Part shown: in pieces, positions 1 to 9,544 of the stretch
Numbering within the stretch: the first letter of the stretch is position 1
How the letters are laid out: each line of letters starts with the position of its first letter
Origin: Myxococcales bacterium
GTDB taxonomy: Bacteria > Myxococcota > Polyangia > Nannocystales > Nannocystaceae
NCBI GenBank assembly: GCA_016793465.1
Contig: JAEUJW010000077.1
Coordinates: 62,001-126,000 of the forward strand
DNA: 64,000 nt
Direction of reading: 5' to 3'
Made by a program: the position numbers and the translations under genes
Notes under the pieces: model-generated
Told to the model about the DNA's origin: nothing
What the model saw: only the letters and a program-made list of their open reading frames with translations
Database searches by the model: none

Positions 1-2
1 TG

Positions 3-314
3 GCGAAGTTCGGCGAGGGCGCCCTGTTCTGCTCGTGGGGCGGCTACGACCGCAACCAGCTCGAGCGCGACGCCCGGCGCGCGAAGGTGCGGACGCCGCT
101 GGGGCCGCGGCACTTCAACGTCAAGGAGGCGTTCGCGCGGGCGGCGGGGACCAGCGAGTCGGGGGTGTACGCGGCGCTGCGGCGCGTGGGGCTGACGCCG
201 ACCGGCACGCACCACCGCGGGATCGACGACGCCCGCAACATCGCCCGGCTGCTGCCGTTCGCGCTCGGCCGGGCGCCGCTGCCCCGTAGTGGGGGAGAGA
301 GGAGGGCGCGATGA
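3..314 (+). CDS. 3'-5' exonuclease, DEDDh family (C-terminal part; cut by window start)
   Basis: Only the C-terminal ~103 residues are present; the gene starts before the window. The visible part begins with FCSWGGYDRNQLERD and continues to GTHHRGIDDARNIARLL. This is the last conserved block (His plus Asp, the h and final D of DEDDh) of ERI-1/KapD-like RNase-D-fold exonucleases, which degrade RNA or DNA from the 3' end using two metal ions. The stop codon overlaps the ATG of the next gene (ATGA), so the two are translationally coupled. The DxE metal-binding motif lies outside the window, so activity cannot be judged. Family assignment is firm; the substrate is unknown. Confidence 0.85.
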   Translation, partial: AKFGEGALFCSWGGYDRNQLERDARRAKVRTPLGPRHFNVKEAFARAAGTSESGVYAALRRVGLTPTGTHHRGIDDARNIARLLPFALGRAPLPRSGGERRAR

Positions 315-793
315 GAGGCGACAAGCTGTGGATCATGGTGGACATCGAGACGTCGGGGCCGATCTACGGGCGCCACTCGATGACCGAGCTGGGGGCCGCG
401 GTCGGCACCCCCGAGCGCGGCGTGCTCGACCGCTTCGAGGTCTTCATTAAGCCGATCTCCGAGGAGGTGAGGACGAGCCGCGGGTCGTTCGCCCGCGCGA
501 AGGAGTCGGGGCTCGCGCCCGCGGAGGCGATGCGGCGCTTCGCCGAGTGGACCGCGCCGCACCGCGAGCGCAAGGCGACCTTCGTGGCCCGGCCGGCGGC
601 GTTCGACTGGCCGTGGATCGTCTGGTACGCGTGGACCTTCCTCGGGGACAACCCGTTCGGCTTCAAGGCGGTGTGCGCGTCGTCGTGGTTCGAGGGCCGC
701 GGGCGCACGTTCCGCGTCGACCTGCCGCACCGGGCCGTCGACGACGCGGACATCCAGCTGCGGCACTTCTTCGAGCACGGGTCGGTTCGCTAG
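311..793 (+). CDS. DEDDh-type 3'-5' exonuclease-like protein
   Basis: A 160-residue protein starting at the ATG that overlaps the preceding exonuclease stop by four bases. The first metal-binding motif is near the N-terminus (WIMVDIETSG, DxE), there is a central Asp in AAFDWPW, and the closing HRAVDDAD motif supplies the His and last Asp. It therefore carries the whole DEDDh catalytic set in a compact fold. It differs from its neighbour in the middle (FVARPAAFDWPWIVWYAW), so the pair is not a recent duplication. Probable role: nucleic-acid 3'-end trimming. The substrate cannot be inferred. Coupling with the upstream exonuclease suggests joint expression. Confidence 0.8.
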   Translation: MRGDKLWIMVDIETSGPIYGRHSMTELGAAVGTPERGVLDRFEVFIKPISEEVRTSRGSFARAKESGLAPAEAMRRFAEWTAPHRERKATFVARPAAFDWPWIVWYAWTFLGDNPFGFKAVCASSWFEGRGRTFRVDLPHRAVDDADIQLRHFFEHGSVR

Positions 794-939
794 GCCGCGT
801 CGCGCCGCGCACCGGCGCGACGCGCGGGCGGGGCGCGCTCCGTCGCGGTCCACGGCGCCGTTCGCTGCATCGCTGCGGCCCGCGTGCAGCTGGCTGCGTG
901 GCCGCGCGGCGGGGTCGCGGCGGGCGTTACGCTCGGCCG

Positions 940-2127
940 ATGCGCGTCCTCGCCGTCCTGCTGTGCGTCGCCGGTTGTGCCGCTCGCTCCCCCGACCCCG
1001 CGCCGCCGTCGCCGACCGCGGCGCCGGGCGGACCCGCGGATCCCGTGATGACCGCCGAGATCCAGCGCATCGAGGCGATGCTCGTCGAGGAGCCCGACAA
1101 CACCCCGTACATGTACGTGCTCGCGACCTACTACGACCGCGTGCGCGACGGGGACAGGGCCGTCATGACCCTCGAGCGGCTCGCGCGCAAGGGCTGGGAC
1201 CTCGGCGTCGGGCCCGACTTCCCCAACACCGGCGACACGCCGGCGTTCCGCGCGGTCGCGGCGCGGCTCGACGCCCGCGTCACCCCGGTCCACCGCGCCA
1301 GCGAGGCGTTCCGCTTCCCGCGGCGGCGCGACGTCCGCTCCGAGGGCTGCGCCTACGACCCGGTCGACGACCGCTTCTACTACAGCGGCGGCGCGGGCAC
1401 CCTGCTGCGGGTCGACCGCGAGGGCGCGATCGAGGAGGTCGCGGTCGACCCGGTCGGCCGCAAGTTCGGCCGCCTCGGGATGGACGTCGACGCCGGGCGC
1501 CGCCAGCTGTGGGCCGTCTCCGCCGCCTTCGACCCGTCGGCGGACCCCGACGAGCAGGGCCGCAGCGGCGTGTCCGTGTACGACCTGCGCGACGGCCGGC
1601 TGCTGCGGCGCGTCATGGCCGGCTCGGCCGCCGAGCCGTGGCTCCTCAACGACATGACGCTGCTCGCCGACGGCACCGCCTACGTCAGCGACACCGGCCG
1701 CGACGCGGTCGTCCGCCTGGCCCCCGGCGCCGACCGCTTCGAGACGTTCGCCGCCGGCCTGAGCTCGCCGAACGGCGTCGTCGTGTCGGCCGACGAGAGG
1801 ACCCTGTACGTCGCCGACTTCCGCGGGCTCAACGCCATCGACCTCGCGACCGGCGCGCGCGAGCTCCTGAGGGCCGCGACGCTGCTCCACGGCATCGACG
1901 GCCTGCTCGAGCACCGCGGCGCGCTCGTCGGGATCCAGAACGTGATCGGCGGCCCGCGCGTGGTCCGCGTGCACACCCGCGACGGCAACCGCGTCGAGGT
2001 CCTCGAGTCGCAGAACGCCCTGCTCGACACGCCGGCCACCGGCGTCGTCGCCGGCGACGAGTACTTCTTCATGGCCAACCTGGCCCAGAAGGACGTCGAC
2101 CGCGTGGTCCTGCGCATCGCGCTGTGA
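940..2127 (+). CDS. lipoprotein with SMP-30/gluconolactonase-like beta-propeller
   Basis: A 395-residue protein. The ATG at 940 gives a short signal peptide ending in the lipobox VAGC (Cys13), so it should be a lipoprotein. A Pro/Ala-rich linker and a short helical segment (about 35-90) follow. Residues ~120-395 repeat short YVADxxG / YVSDTGRDAVVRL-type strands typical of the SMP-30/NHL propeller superfamily. The phrases LNDMTLLADGTAYVSDTG and LSSPNGVVVSADERTLYVAD resemble lactonase-type propellers. No substrate can be named. It stands alone, facing away from the convergent gene at 2284-3000. Confidence 0.8.
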   Translation: MRVLAVLLCVAGCAARSPDPAPPSPTAAPGGPADPVMTAEIQRIEAMLVEEPDNTPYMYVLATYYDRVRDGDRAVMTLERLARKGWDLGVGPDFPNTGDTPAFRAVAARLDARVTPVHRASEAFRFPRRRDVRSEGCAYDPVDDRFYYSGGAGTLLRVDREGAIEEVAVDPVGRKFGRLGMDVDAGRRQLWAVSAAFDPSADPDEQGRSGVSVYDLRDGRLLRRVMAGSAAEPWLLNDMTLLADGTAYVSDTGRDAVVRLAPGADRFETFAAGLSSPNGVVVSADERTLYVADFRGLNAIDLATGARELLRAATLLHGIDGLLEHRGALVGIQNVIGGPRVVRVHTRDGNRVEVLESQNALLDTPATGVVAGDEYFFMANLAQKDVDRVVLRIAL

Positions 2128-2283
2128 CGCGCGGCGGTAGGGACTGCGTGGCCGTCGGCCGGCGCGCTACGAGCGCGAGGGCAACGAGCAGGGAGGGCCG
2201 GGGCCGACGGTCACGCAGGTCGAGCTCAGTGTCCGCGACGCGTCGCCGGGCGGCCACGGACCGCGGTCGGACCCTCGCGCGGG

Positions 2284-3000
2284 TCACCCGGAGAACGCGG
2301 CGGCGACGCGGGCGGCGAGGCGGGCGTGGGCGTGGTCGCGGAGCGGCTCGCCGTGGCCGGTGACGAGGTGGCGAAACGGGCGGTCGAGCAGGCGCTGGTA
2401 GTCGGCGCGGTCGGGGGCGCAGGCGCCGAGGAAGGTCGCGGGGATGTTGGCCGCGCCGAGCAGGCCGTGGGCGGCGAACTGCGCGGCGGTCGCGGGCGAG
2501 AAGAACTCGTCGGCGCGGGTCCAGTTCTGCACGGCGTCGCAGGTGATCAGCACGCCGCCGTCGCGGGCGAGCAGGAGCGCGGCCTCGGGGTGCCTGCTGG
2601 ACGCGAACGGGAGCACCTCGGCGTCGGCGACGGGGAGCGGGCCGCCCTCGCGGAGCTCGCGGTCGGTGGCGCGGCCGTCGGCGTGCACGGCGGCGGGCAG
2701 GGCCCACAGGGCGGCGCCGTGGCGGTCGCAGTAGAACGGGTCGTCGCGGCCGTGGAAGGCGCCGAGGCGGACGACGTGGCGCACGCGGCCGAGGGCGTCG
2801 AGCTCGCGCAGGCCGGCGTCGTCGAGGCGCACGCTGTTGATCAGGGTGAGCTCGCCGCGATCGACGAGCACGGTCATGGTGCGGCTGGTCTGGATGTCGA
2901 CGCCGTCGTGGTGGACCTTGTTGGTGCCGATCACGGTGTAGAGGTCGGTGAAGGCGGGCTGCAGCGCGCCGTGGGGCCACGCGGGGCTGTAGACGTACAT
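2284..3000 (-). CDS. metallo-beta-lactamase-fold-like protein (DUF4336-like)
   Basis: A 238-residue soluble protein. It opens like MBL-fold hydrolases (TMTVLVDRGELTLINSVRLDD), then has a HVVRLGAFHGRDDPFY segment where true MBL enzymes carry HxHxDH. It ends with FRHLVTGHGEPLRDHA, equivalent to the C-terminal metal-ligand strand of that fold. The classical zinc motif is degenerate, as in the DUF4336 group, so catalytic activity is doubtful. It is transcribed divergently from the kinase at 3115, with a 114-bp shared upstream region. Fold assignment is moderately sure; function unknown. Confidence 0.65.
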   Translation of the reverse strand: MYVYSPAWPHGALQPAFTDLYTVIGTNKVHHDGVDIQTSRTMTVLVDRGELTLINSVRLDDAGLRELDALGRVRHVVRLGAFHGRDDPFYCDRHGAALWALPAAVHADGRATDRELREGGPLPVADAEVLPFASSRHPEAALLLARDGGVLITCDAVQNWTRADEFFSPATAAQFAAHGLLGAANIPATFLGACAPDRADYQRLLDRPFRHLVTGHGEPLRDHAHARLAARVAAAFSG

Positions 3001-3114
3001 GGCGGCGGCGGAGGATGGACGGCGGGCGTGGGGGTGTCAAACGCGGGCGACGCGTTGTCGAGCGCGCCCGCTGACGTCGCGGCGGCGGCCTGGTTCGTGT
3101 AAGACTCGCCGGGG

Positions 3115-5715
3115 ATGGCCGAGACGGGAGCGACGGGGCGAGACCCGGAGGAGCGCCGGATCGGCAGCGTGCTCCGCGAGCGCTACCGGATCGCCGGGGT
3201 GATCGGCGCCGGCGGGATGGCGACCGTGTATCTCGCGGTGCACCGCAACGGCAACCGCGTGGCGCTGAAGATGTTGCACCCCGAGCTCGGGCGGCAGGCG
3301 GCGCACCGCGAGCGGTTCGTGCGCGAGGCCTACGTCGCCAACTCGCTCGAGCACCCGGGGGCGGTGCAGGTGCTCGACGACGACGTCGCCGACGACGGCT
3401 CGCCGTTCCTGGTGATGGAGCTGCTGCGCGGCGAGACGCTGGCGGGCCGCCTGCGCCGCGGCGGGCCGCTGGCGGCGCGCGAGGTGCTGGCGCTGGCGTA
3501 CGCGCTGTGCGACGTGCTGGCGCGGGCGCACGCGATCGGCGTGGTGCACCGCGACATCAAGCCGGACAACCTGTTCTTGACGACGCGCGGCGAGCTGAAG
3601 GTGCTGGACTTCGGCATCGCGCGGGTGCGACAGGAGGGCCGCGACTCGGGCACGCGGACCGGGCACATGCTGGGCACGCCCGCGTTCATGCCGCCCGAGC
3701 AGGCGCTCGGCCGGCGCCACGCGATCGACGGGCGCTCGGACCTGTGGGCGGCGGGGGCGACGATGTTCGCGGCGCTCACCGGACGTCCGCCGCACCAGGG
3801 CGAGGCGCCGGAGGAGCTGCTGGTGCGCTCGGCGACCGAGCCGGCGCCGGGGCTGGCCACGGTGGCGCCGGAGGTCTCGCCGGCGATCGCGGCGGTGGTC
3901 GATCGGGCGCTGGCGTTCGCGCCGGAGCGGCGGTTCGCCGACGCTGCGGCCATGCAGGCGGCGATCGCCGCGGCCCACCTCGAGGCGTTCGGCGCGGGCG
4001 TCGAGGCGACGCCGCTGCCGCGCGGCGAGGCCGACGCGATCGTCGAGGGCATGGCGACGACCGACACGCTGCCGTCGGGTCCGGATCACGCGCGCACGCA
4101 GGCCGCCTCGAGCGTGCGCGCGCCGCCGACGCCGCTGCTCGGGGTCGACGCGCTGGGGCCGACGCGCTTCGCCGAGCGGCCGGCGACGCTGAACGGCGCC
4201 GCGCCGGAGTCGTCGGCGACGCCGGCCGCGCCGCGGCGCAGGCGGACCATCGCGGCGCTCGCGGGGCTGCTGGTGGTCGGCGGGGCGCTGGGGTTGTGGC
4301 GGGCGACGGCGGGGTGCGCGACGAACGCGGACTGTGCGGGCGGCGAGGGCCCGGCGATCTGCCGGGCGGAGCAGCGGCGCTGCGTGCCGCTGGCGAGCGA
4401 GCGGTGCCGGGTGATCGCCGACGAGGCGGCGGTGAGCCGCGACGACACGCTGTGGGTCGGCGCGATGTACCCGCTCGGCGACAGGACCTCGAGCTTCGGG
4501 GTCGAGGGCGGCCGCCTGGTCGAGCTGGCGCGGCGGGACTTCGTCGACCTGATCGGCGGGCTGCCGCCGGCGCGGGCGGGCGGGTCGCCGCGTCCGATCG
4601 GGGTGATCCTGTGCGACGACGCCGACGACTACGAGGCGATCGCGGCCCACCTCGTCGACGACGTCGGGGTGCCGGCGGTGCTCGGGTTCGGGCGCAGCAA
4701 GGAGGCGCTCGACCTGGCGAGCCGGCACTTCGTCCCGAAGGGCGTGCTGGCGCTGGCCTCGAACCCGGCGGCGATGCTGTCGAGCATCCCGCACCCGCCG
4801 GGCGAGGTGCGGCTGGTCTATCGGGTGACGACGAGCACGGAGATGCGGGTGCCGCCGCAGGTCGCGCTGCTGCGCCAGGCGATCGAGCCGGAGCTGCGCG
4901 CGGCGGGCGGGGCGATCGGCCCCGAGGGGCCGCTGCGGGTGGCGATCCTGCAGAGCTCGAGCGCGTCGGGCACGAGCCTCAACGACGCGCTGATCGGCGA
5001 GCTGGCGGCGACGCGGCGGGGCGACCGCGACGAGGTGCGCACGTTCAAGGTCGCGGACGACGCGGACGACGCGGCGCCGCTCGAGCGCGCCGCCGCGGAG
5101 GTCGCGAGGTTCGCGCCGCACGTGGTGTTCGCCGCGGGCTCGCCGACGCGGATGCTCGGGGACGTCGAGCGGGCGTGGGGCGAGGCGCCGCGCCCGGAGT
5201 ACGTGGTCGGCAGCATGGAGTTCGCGACGGCGCTGGCTCTGGCGCGCGAGCGGGCCGGCTTCGCCGGGCGCTTCCACATGATCACGAACCTCGACAACCC
5301 GACCCACGTCAAGGTGCGCGCGCACTACCTCGCCAACTACGGCGGCGACGCGGGCGAGTTCTCGCCGACGCCGTACGACGCCTTCTACGTGCTGGCGTAC
5401 GCGGCGGTGGCCGCCGGCGACGCGCCGCTGACCGGGCGCACGCTGGCGCGGGCGATCGCCAGGCTGGGGCCGCCGGGGGCGACGATCGAGGTCGGGCCCG
5501 CGGACATCTACCCCGCGTTGAAGGCGCTCGCGCGCGGCGACAACATCGACCTGCGGGGCACGCGGACGTCCCTCGACTTCGACCCCGAGACCGGCGACGC
5601 GACCGCCGACTTCGCGGTCTCGTGCATCGACGTCGCGGCCGGGCGGATGCGCGAGGCGGCGGGCCGCTTCGACGCCAGGACCCGCAGGTACGAGGCGCCG
5701 GCCCGCTGCCGTTGA
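3115..5715 (+). CDS. transmembrane Ser/Thr protein kinase fused to a periplasmic-binding-protein domain
   Basis: An 866-residue protein. Residues ~23-285 are a Hanks-type kinase: Gly loop GAGGMATVY, VALK lysine (K52), HRDIKPDN catalytic loop (D147) and DFG in VLDFGIARV. A transmembrane helix follows at ~378-398 (ALAGLLVVGGALGLW). After a short Cys-containing segment, residues ~445-866 resemble type I periplasmic-binding proteins of branched-chain amino-acid ABC transporters: LWVGAMYPLGDRTSSFG, then PIGVILCDDADD, VLGFGRSKEALD and YDAFYVLAYAAV. The layout puts the ligand-binding domain outside the membrane and the kinase inside, so it probably works as a one-protein ligand sensor. No transporter genes lie nearby. 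The ligand is unknown. Confidence 0.9.
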   Translation: MAETGATGRDPEERRIGSVLRERYRIAGVIGAGGMATVYLAVHRNGNRVALKMLHPELGRQAAHRERFVREAYVANSLEHPGAVQVLDDDVADDGSPFLVMELLRGETLAGRLRRGGPLAAREVLALAYALCDVLARAHAIGVVHRDIKPDNLFLTTRGELKVLDFGIARVRQEGRDSGTRTGHMLGTPAFMPPEQALGRRHAIDGRSDLWAAGATMFAALTGRPPHQGEAPEELLVRSATEPAPGLATVAPEVSPAIAAVVDRALAFAPERRFADAAAMQAAIAAAHLEAFGAGVEATPLPRGEADAIVEGMATTDTLPSGPDHARTQAASSVRAPPTPLLGVDALGPTRFAERPATLNGAAPESSATPAAPRRRRTIAALAGLLVVGGALGLWRATAGCATNADCAGGEGPAICRAEQRRCVPLASERCRVIADEAAVSRDDTLWVGAMYPLGDRTSSFGVEGGRLVELARRDFVDLIGGLPPARAGGSPRPIGVILCDDADDYEAIAAHLVDDVGVPAVLGFGRSKEALDLASRHFVPKGVLALASNPAAMLSSIPHPPGEVRLVYRVTTSTEMRVPPQVALLRQAIEPELRAAGGAIGPEGPLRVAILQSSSASGTSLNDALIGELAATRRGDRDEVRTFKVADDADDAAPLERAAAEVARFAPHVVFAAGSPTRMLGDVERAWGEAPRPEYVVGSMEFATALALARERAGFAGRFHMITNLDNPTHVKVRAHYLANYGGDAGEFSPTPYDAFYVLAYAAVAAGDAPLTGRTLARAIARLGPPGATIEVGPADIYPALKALARGDNIDLRGTRTSLDFDPETGDATADFAVSCIDVAAGRMREAAGRFDARTRRYEAPARCR

Positions 5716-5809
5716 AGAGGGGCGGGCGCGGAGGAGGGATCGCGGAGGGGTCGGCCCGAACGCGGCCGCGCTTGCCCGCGGCGGGCGCCGCTGTCACGCT
5801 CGGACCACC

Positions 5810-7291
5810 ATGCCGTTAACGATTAAGAACTGGACCACTGTCGCCGGGCTCGCCGGGCTCGGCGTCGCGTGCGGGCCGGTCGCGCCGCAGGACACCGCCG
5901 AGACCGGCACGGACGCGACGAGCGCGGGGCCCGGCACGAGCGAGGGCACGAGCGAGCCGACGAGCGCGGGCCCCGACCCGAGCGTGCCGACGACGTCGAT
6001 GACGACCTCGCCGCCGCCGGAGTGCGATGTCGACGGCGACTGCTCGGACGTGTACTGCGGGTACTGCAGCGACGGCGTGTGCGTCGAGTCGCCGGGCTGC
6101 TGCGGCGTGCGCGGGCTGCACCCGCGCTGCAGCCCGCCCTACGAGTGCTACGACGACGAGGGCTGCGCGCCGGACGAGGTGTGCGAGGGCGGCCTGTGTG
6201 TGCCGATCCAGCTGCCGCAGCTGCGCCCGTGCGAGGACCTGCCGGCGCTGGTGCAGCAGTGGTCGCTCGAGGTCGAGCCGTGGGCCTTCGCGCTGGCCGA
6301 CCTCGACGGCGACGGCGACCTCGACCTGGCGGCGGCCCAGCCGAGCGTCGCGCGCGTCGAGATCCGGCTCAACGACGGGCTCGGGGGCTTCGAGCTCGGC
6401 CCGGCGATCGAGCTCGGCGGGCCGACCGACGCGCTGGCGCTGGCGGCCGGGGACCTCGACGCGGACGGCGACAACGACCTGGCGGTGGTGCGCGGCGACC
6501 CTGGCGGCGGGCTCGTGCTGCTGTTCGGCCAGGACGCCGTGTTCACGCCGGCGGCGTCGTTGCCGACCGCGCCGTCGCCGTCGGCGGTGCTGATCGCCGA
6601 GCTCGAGGACGACGAGCTCGAGGACATCGTGACGATCAGCCCGACCGTGGTGTCGACCCGGCGCGGCATGCCCGGGGGCGACTTCAGCGTGGAGGTCGAG
6701 TCGATCGACATGGACTCGGTCGACCCGCGGGCGTCGCTGTTCGACTTCGACGGCAACGGGCGGCTCGACCTGGTGGGGCCGATCCTCGGCTCGACGACCA
6801 CGGGGATCTGGCTGGGCGACGCGTCCGGCGGGTTCGTGCCGAGCGTGTCGATCGACGGCGGGCTGGTCGACGCGGCGGTGCAGATCGGCGACCTCGACCT
6901 GCAGCCCGTCGAGCCGTTCGACGACCTGCCGGCGCTGGTGTTCGGGCGCACCGTCGACGGCGCCGGGCAGATCGACGTGTGGCCGGTGATCAACGCGCCG
7001 CAGATGTTCGGCGCGCCGATCAACTACTTCACGAGCCTGCCGATCGCCGGCGGGGTGCTGGCGGCCGGCTTCGCGGCGGGGCCGAGCCTGCTGGCCGCGA
7101 CCGGGCAGTCGACGGCGCTGGTGGCGGAGGGCGACGGCGTCGGCGGGTTCAAGTGCGAGCGGCTGCTCGCGGTCGAGGCGCCGACCGAGCAGCGGCTGCT
7201 GGCGGCCGGCGACCTCAACGGCGACGGGCGCGCGGACGTCGTCGCCGGCGCGGTCGGCACGCCGGGGGTGACGACGATCCTGTCGCAGTGA
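5810..7291 (+). CDS. lipoprotein with Cys-rich segment and FG-GAP/VCBS repeats
   Basis: A 493-residue protein. The signal peptide ends in LGVAC, then comes a Thr/Ser/Gly/Pro-rich linker to ~residue 68. A Cys-rich patch with two EGF-like runs (CDVDGDCSDVYCGYC, CAPDEVCEGGLC) follows. From ~150 to the end are VCBS/FG-GAP repeats marked by LADLDGDGDLDLAAA, AAGDLDADGDNDLAVV, LFDFDGNGRLDLVGP and AGDLNGDGRADVVAG, which are calcium-binding-loop-like Asp runs of a beta-propeller. It is probably an outer-membrane or surface lipoprotein for binding or adhesion. The first codons are unusually AT-rich (TTA ACG ATT AAG AAC). Confidence 0.85.
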   Translation: MPLTIKNWTTVAGLAGLGVACGPVAPQDTAETGTDATSAGPGTSEGTSEPTSAGPDPSVPTTSMTTSPPPECDVDGDCSDVYCGYCSDGVCVESPGCCGVRGLHPRCSPPYECYDDEGCAPDEVCEGGLCVPIQLPQLRPCEDLPALVQQWSLEVEPWAFALADLDGDGDLDLAAAQPSVARVEIRLNDGLGGFELGPAIELGGPTDALALAAGDLDADGDNDLAVVRGDPGGGLVLLFGQDAVFTPAASLPTAPSPSAVLIAELEDDELEDIVTISPTVVSTRRGMPGGDFSVEVESIDMDSVDPRASLFDFDGNGRLDLVGPILGSTTTGIWLGDASGGFVPSVSIDGGLVDAAVQIGDLDLQPVEPFDDLPALVFGRTVDGAGQIDVWPVINAPQMFGAPINYFTSLPIAGGVLAAGFAAGPSLLAATGQSTALVAEGDGVGGFKCERLLAVEAPTEQRLLAAGDLNGDGRADVVAGAVGTPGVTTILSQ

Positions 7292-7321
7292 GGGCTCGCC
7301 GATCACGCGTCGGCGCGCCCG

Positions 7322-9325
7322 CTACTCCGCGCTCGTCTCGAGGTCGCCGCCCTTCTCGGGCGACGCCTTGCCGAGGAAGGCCTCGATGACCTTGCGGATG
7401 CGGGCGATGCGGTTCTTGTTCTTCTTGTCCTGCACCGTCAGCGCCGCGGTCAGCACGATGTTGATGTCGTCCCAGTCCGTGATCGGGCCCTTCAGGAGGT
7501 TCGGCTTGCCGGCGGACTGCTTGAAGTCGATGAACAGGCCGGGCGGCAGCGAGAGCAGCCCGAGGCCCTTGTAGTGCACGTCCTCGTACATGAAGCCGGG
7601 CTCGATGCCGGCGTGGTGCGTGTACTGCGTCAAGATGAGGCGCCTGGCGCCGTAGACCCGCATGGGGTTGAAGCCGGCGCGGATGTCCATGAGCGAGTAG
7701 ATCACGGTGTTGTCGGCGTCCTTGCTGAGCTGCTCGGACTCCTTGTCGGACGACTCGTCGCTGGCCTCCGAGGAGTCCTCGGCCAGCGACTCCTCGTTGT
7801 AGTGGTTGAACATGTTGGCGTCGCCGCCCGGGACGGGGTCGAAGATGACCGACGCGATCTCGAGGGCGGGGTACTTCGCCTTCAGCTTGCTGGTCAGGCG
7901 CGCCGCGGCGACGCCGTTGCGGCTGTGGCCCATGATCTGCAGCTTGACCTTCGCGGGGTCCCATTGCTCCGCGAGGAAGCTGTCGACGATGGCGGCGGCG
8001 GTCTCCACGTTGGCGGCGATGCTGTTGGACGGGTGCGAGCTCGTCACGTTGGTCGTGCCCGGGCCGCGGATCGTGTAGGTGGCGCCCCTGGCGAGGTTGC
8101 TCGTCTCCTCGTAGACCGTGGGGTACTTGTACTTGCCCGACTTGATCCCGAGGGCCTTGCGCTTCGCGGTGTCGTCGCCCTTGATCTCCACCGTCTTCTT
8201 GAACGCGTCCTTGCGCGTGGCGACCGAGTCGCCGATCATGTTCTCGGCCTGCGTACGCCAGCGCCGGTCGCCGGAGCCCGGCAGCAGCAGGGTGAGCTGG
8301 ATCTTGTCCGTCGACTTGGCCGGGATCGCGCCGGACTCCTTGCCGTCGAGGAGGATCGCGCCGCGGGTCTTCAGCGCCTCGATGAGGTGGTTGTAGTCGC
8401 GGTAGACCACGTCGCCGCTGAAGAACTCGAGGCGGTAGATCATGTACTCGATCACCGCGTCGGGGTTGATCGACAGCAGCGGCTGCTTCTCGTCGGCGGA
8501 CTTGTCGGCGTTCTTCTCCTGGATGAACTTGTTGCGCGCCTCGACCGCGTCCGCGAGCTTGGTGAGGATCTTCGCGTAGCGCGCCTTGGTGTCCTTGACG
8601 TCCTTCTTCGTGTCGTCGATGTCCTCTTTCAAGTCGTCGGCGAGCACGCGCTGCACGCCCGCGTCGCCGCCGCGGGCGGGCGTGGCGGCGGCGCCGGGGC
8701 GCGCGGCGAAGTAGGTGTCGAGGCTGCGCTGGACCGACTCGCCGCGGACGACCATGTCGGCGACCGCGTCGGCGTGACGCTCGTGGCGGTCGCCGACCTC
8801 GCCGAGACCGCCGGGCAGGCGGACGCCGGCGCGCTGCTGGACGACGTGGGCGGCCTCGTGGGCCGCCGTGCGCAGGTCGGGCGCGGCCTCGGCGAACACG
8901 ACGTTGTCGCCGCTCGCGTAGGCCCGGGCCGAGAGGGCGCGGCTCGCCGCGGCCGCGCTCGGGCCGGTGAACGAGCGGACCCCGCGGATGTCGTGGGAGC
9001 CGAACGACGCCTGGATCCGGGCCATGAACGGCAGCTGGCCGCCGCCGCCCTGAAAGCCCGCGCGCGCGAGCTCCCCGGCGCTGCGCTTGGGGCCGCCGGC
9101 TCGCGCGTTCATCATGCGCGCGGCCGACCGGTTGCCGGCGATGCGCTGGACGGCGAGGGCCGCCTTGCCGACGTCGCCCGCGCCGGGTCCGGCGCACGCG
9201 AGCCGCTGCACGGCCTGCTCGAGGTTCGCCGCGTCGCGCTCGTCGGTCGCGGACTCGGGACGGGACGCGCGCTCGCGGGTCGATGTCTGCGCCTCTGATT
9301 GTTTGCCGACCGCACCCTTCGCCAT
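7322..9325 (-). CDS. DUF4157 (eCIS-core) protein with lipase-like C-terminal domain
   Basis: A 667-residue protein. The ATG at 9325 is chosen because GGGGAGG lies about 7 nt upstream; an in-frame ATG at 9370 lacks this. Residues ~95-200 form a DUF4157 domain with its HEAAH metalloprotease-like motif (H156, E157, H160) in [15 protein letters not shown] charged coiled-coil-like stretch (230-275) follows. The C-terminal half has GHSRNG (Ser468) in the position of a lipase nucleophile elbow, then [10 protein letters not shown] and [10 protein letters not shown] as candidate Asp and His. DUF4157 proteins are associated with extracellular contractile injection systems as cargo or toxins. No injection-machine genes are in this window. 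The nucleophile elbow has Asn where Gly is usual, so lipase activity is an inference. Confidence 0.75.
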   Translation of the reverse strand: MAKGAVGKQSEAQTSTRERASRPESATDERDAANLEQAVQRLACAGPGAGDVGKAALAVQRIAGNRSAARMMNARAGGPKRSAGELARAGFQGGGGQLPFMARIQASFGSHDIRGVRSFTGPSAAAASRALSARAYASGDNVVFAEAAPDLRTAAHEAAHVVQQRAGVRLPGGLGEVGDRHERHADAVADMVVRGESVQRSLDTYFAARPGAAATPARGGDAGVQRVLADDLKEDIDDTKKDVKDTKARYAKILTKLADAVEARNKFIQEKNADKSADEKQPLLSINPDAVIEYMIYRLEFFSGDVVYRDYNHLIEALKTRGAILLDGKESGAIPAKSTDKIQLTLLLPGSGDRRWRTQAENMIGDSVATRKDAFKKTVEIKGDDTAKRKALGIKSGKYKYPTVYEETSNLARGATYTIRGPGTTNVTSSHPSNSIAANVETAAAIVDSFLAEQWDPAKVKLQIMGHSRNGVAAARLTSKLKAKYPALEIASVIFDPVPGGDANMFNHYNEESLAEDSSEASDESSDKESEQLSKDADNTVIYSLMDIRAGFNPMRVYGARRLILTQYTHHAGIEPGFMYEDVHYKGLGLLSLPPGLFIDFKQSAGKPNLLKGPITDWDDINIVLTAALTVQDKKNKNRIARIRKVIEAFLGKASPEKGGDLETSAE

Positions 9326-9544
9326 GCCACGCCTCCCCTCGACGCCCTGACCGCGACGGATCGCCGGCATCTTATCGAGTCGAGCCGTCGCGCGCGAGCG
9401 ACGGCCTCGCGCGCCGCCGATGACGTCGCGCGCCAGAGCGTGCGGGCGCTCGGAGGCGACCCCGATGAGGCGGTCGCGGCGGGCCCGGTATGCAGATTCG
9501 GCCGACCTCGGGTGCGAGGCGCTCGCGGGCGGCTCTCGCGTCGA

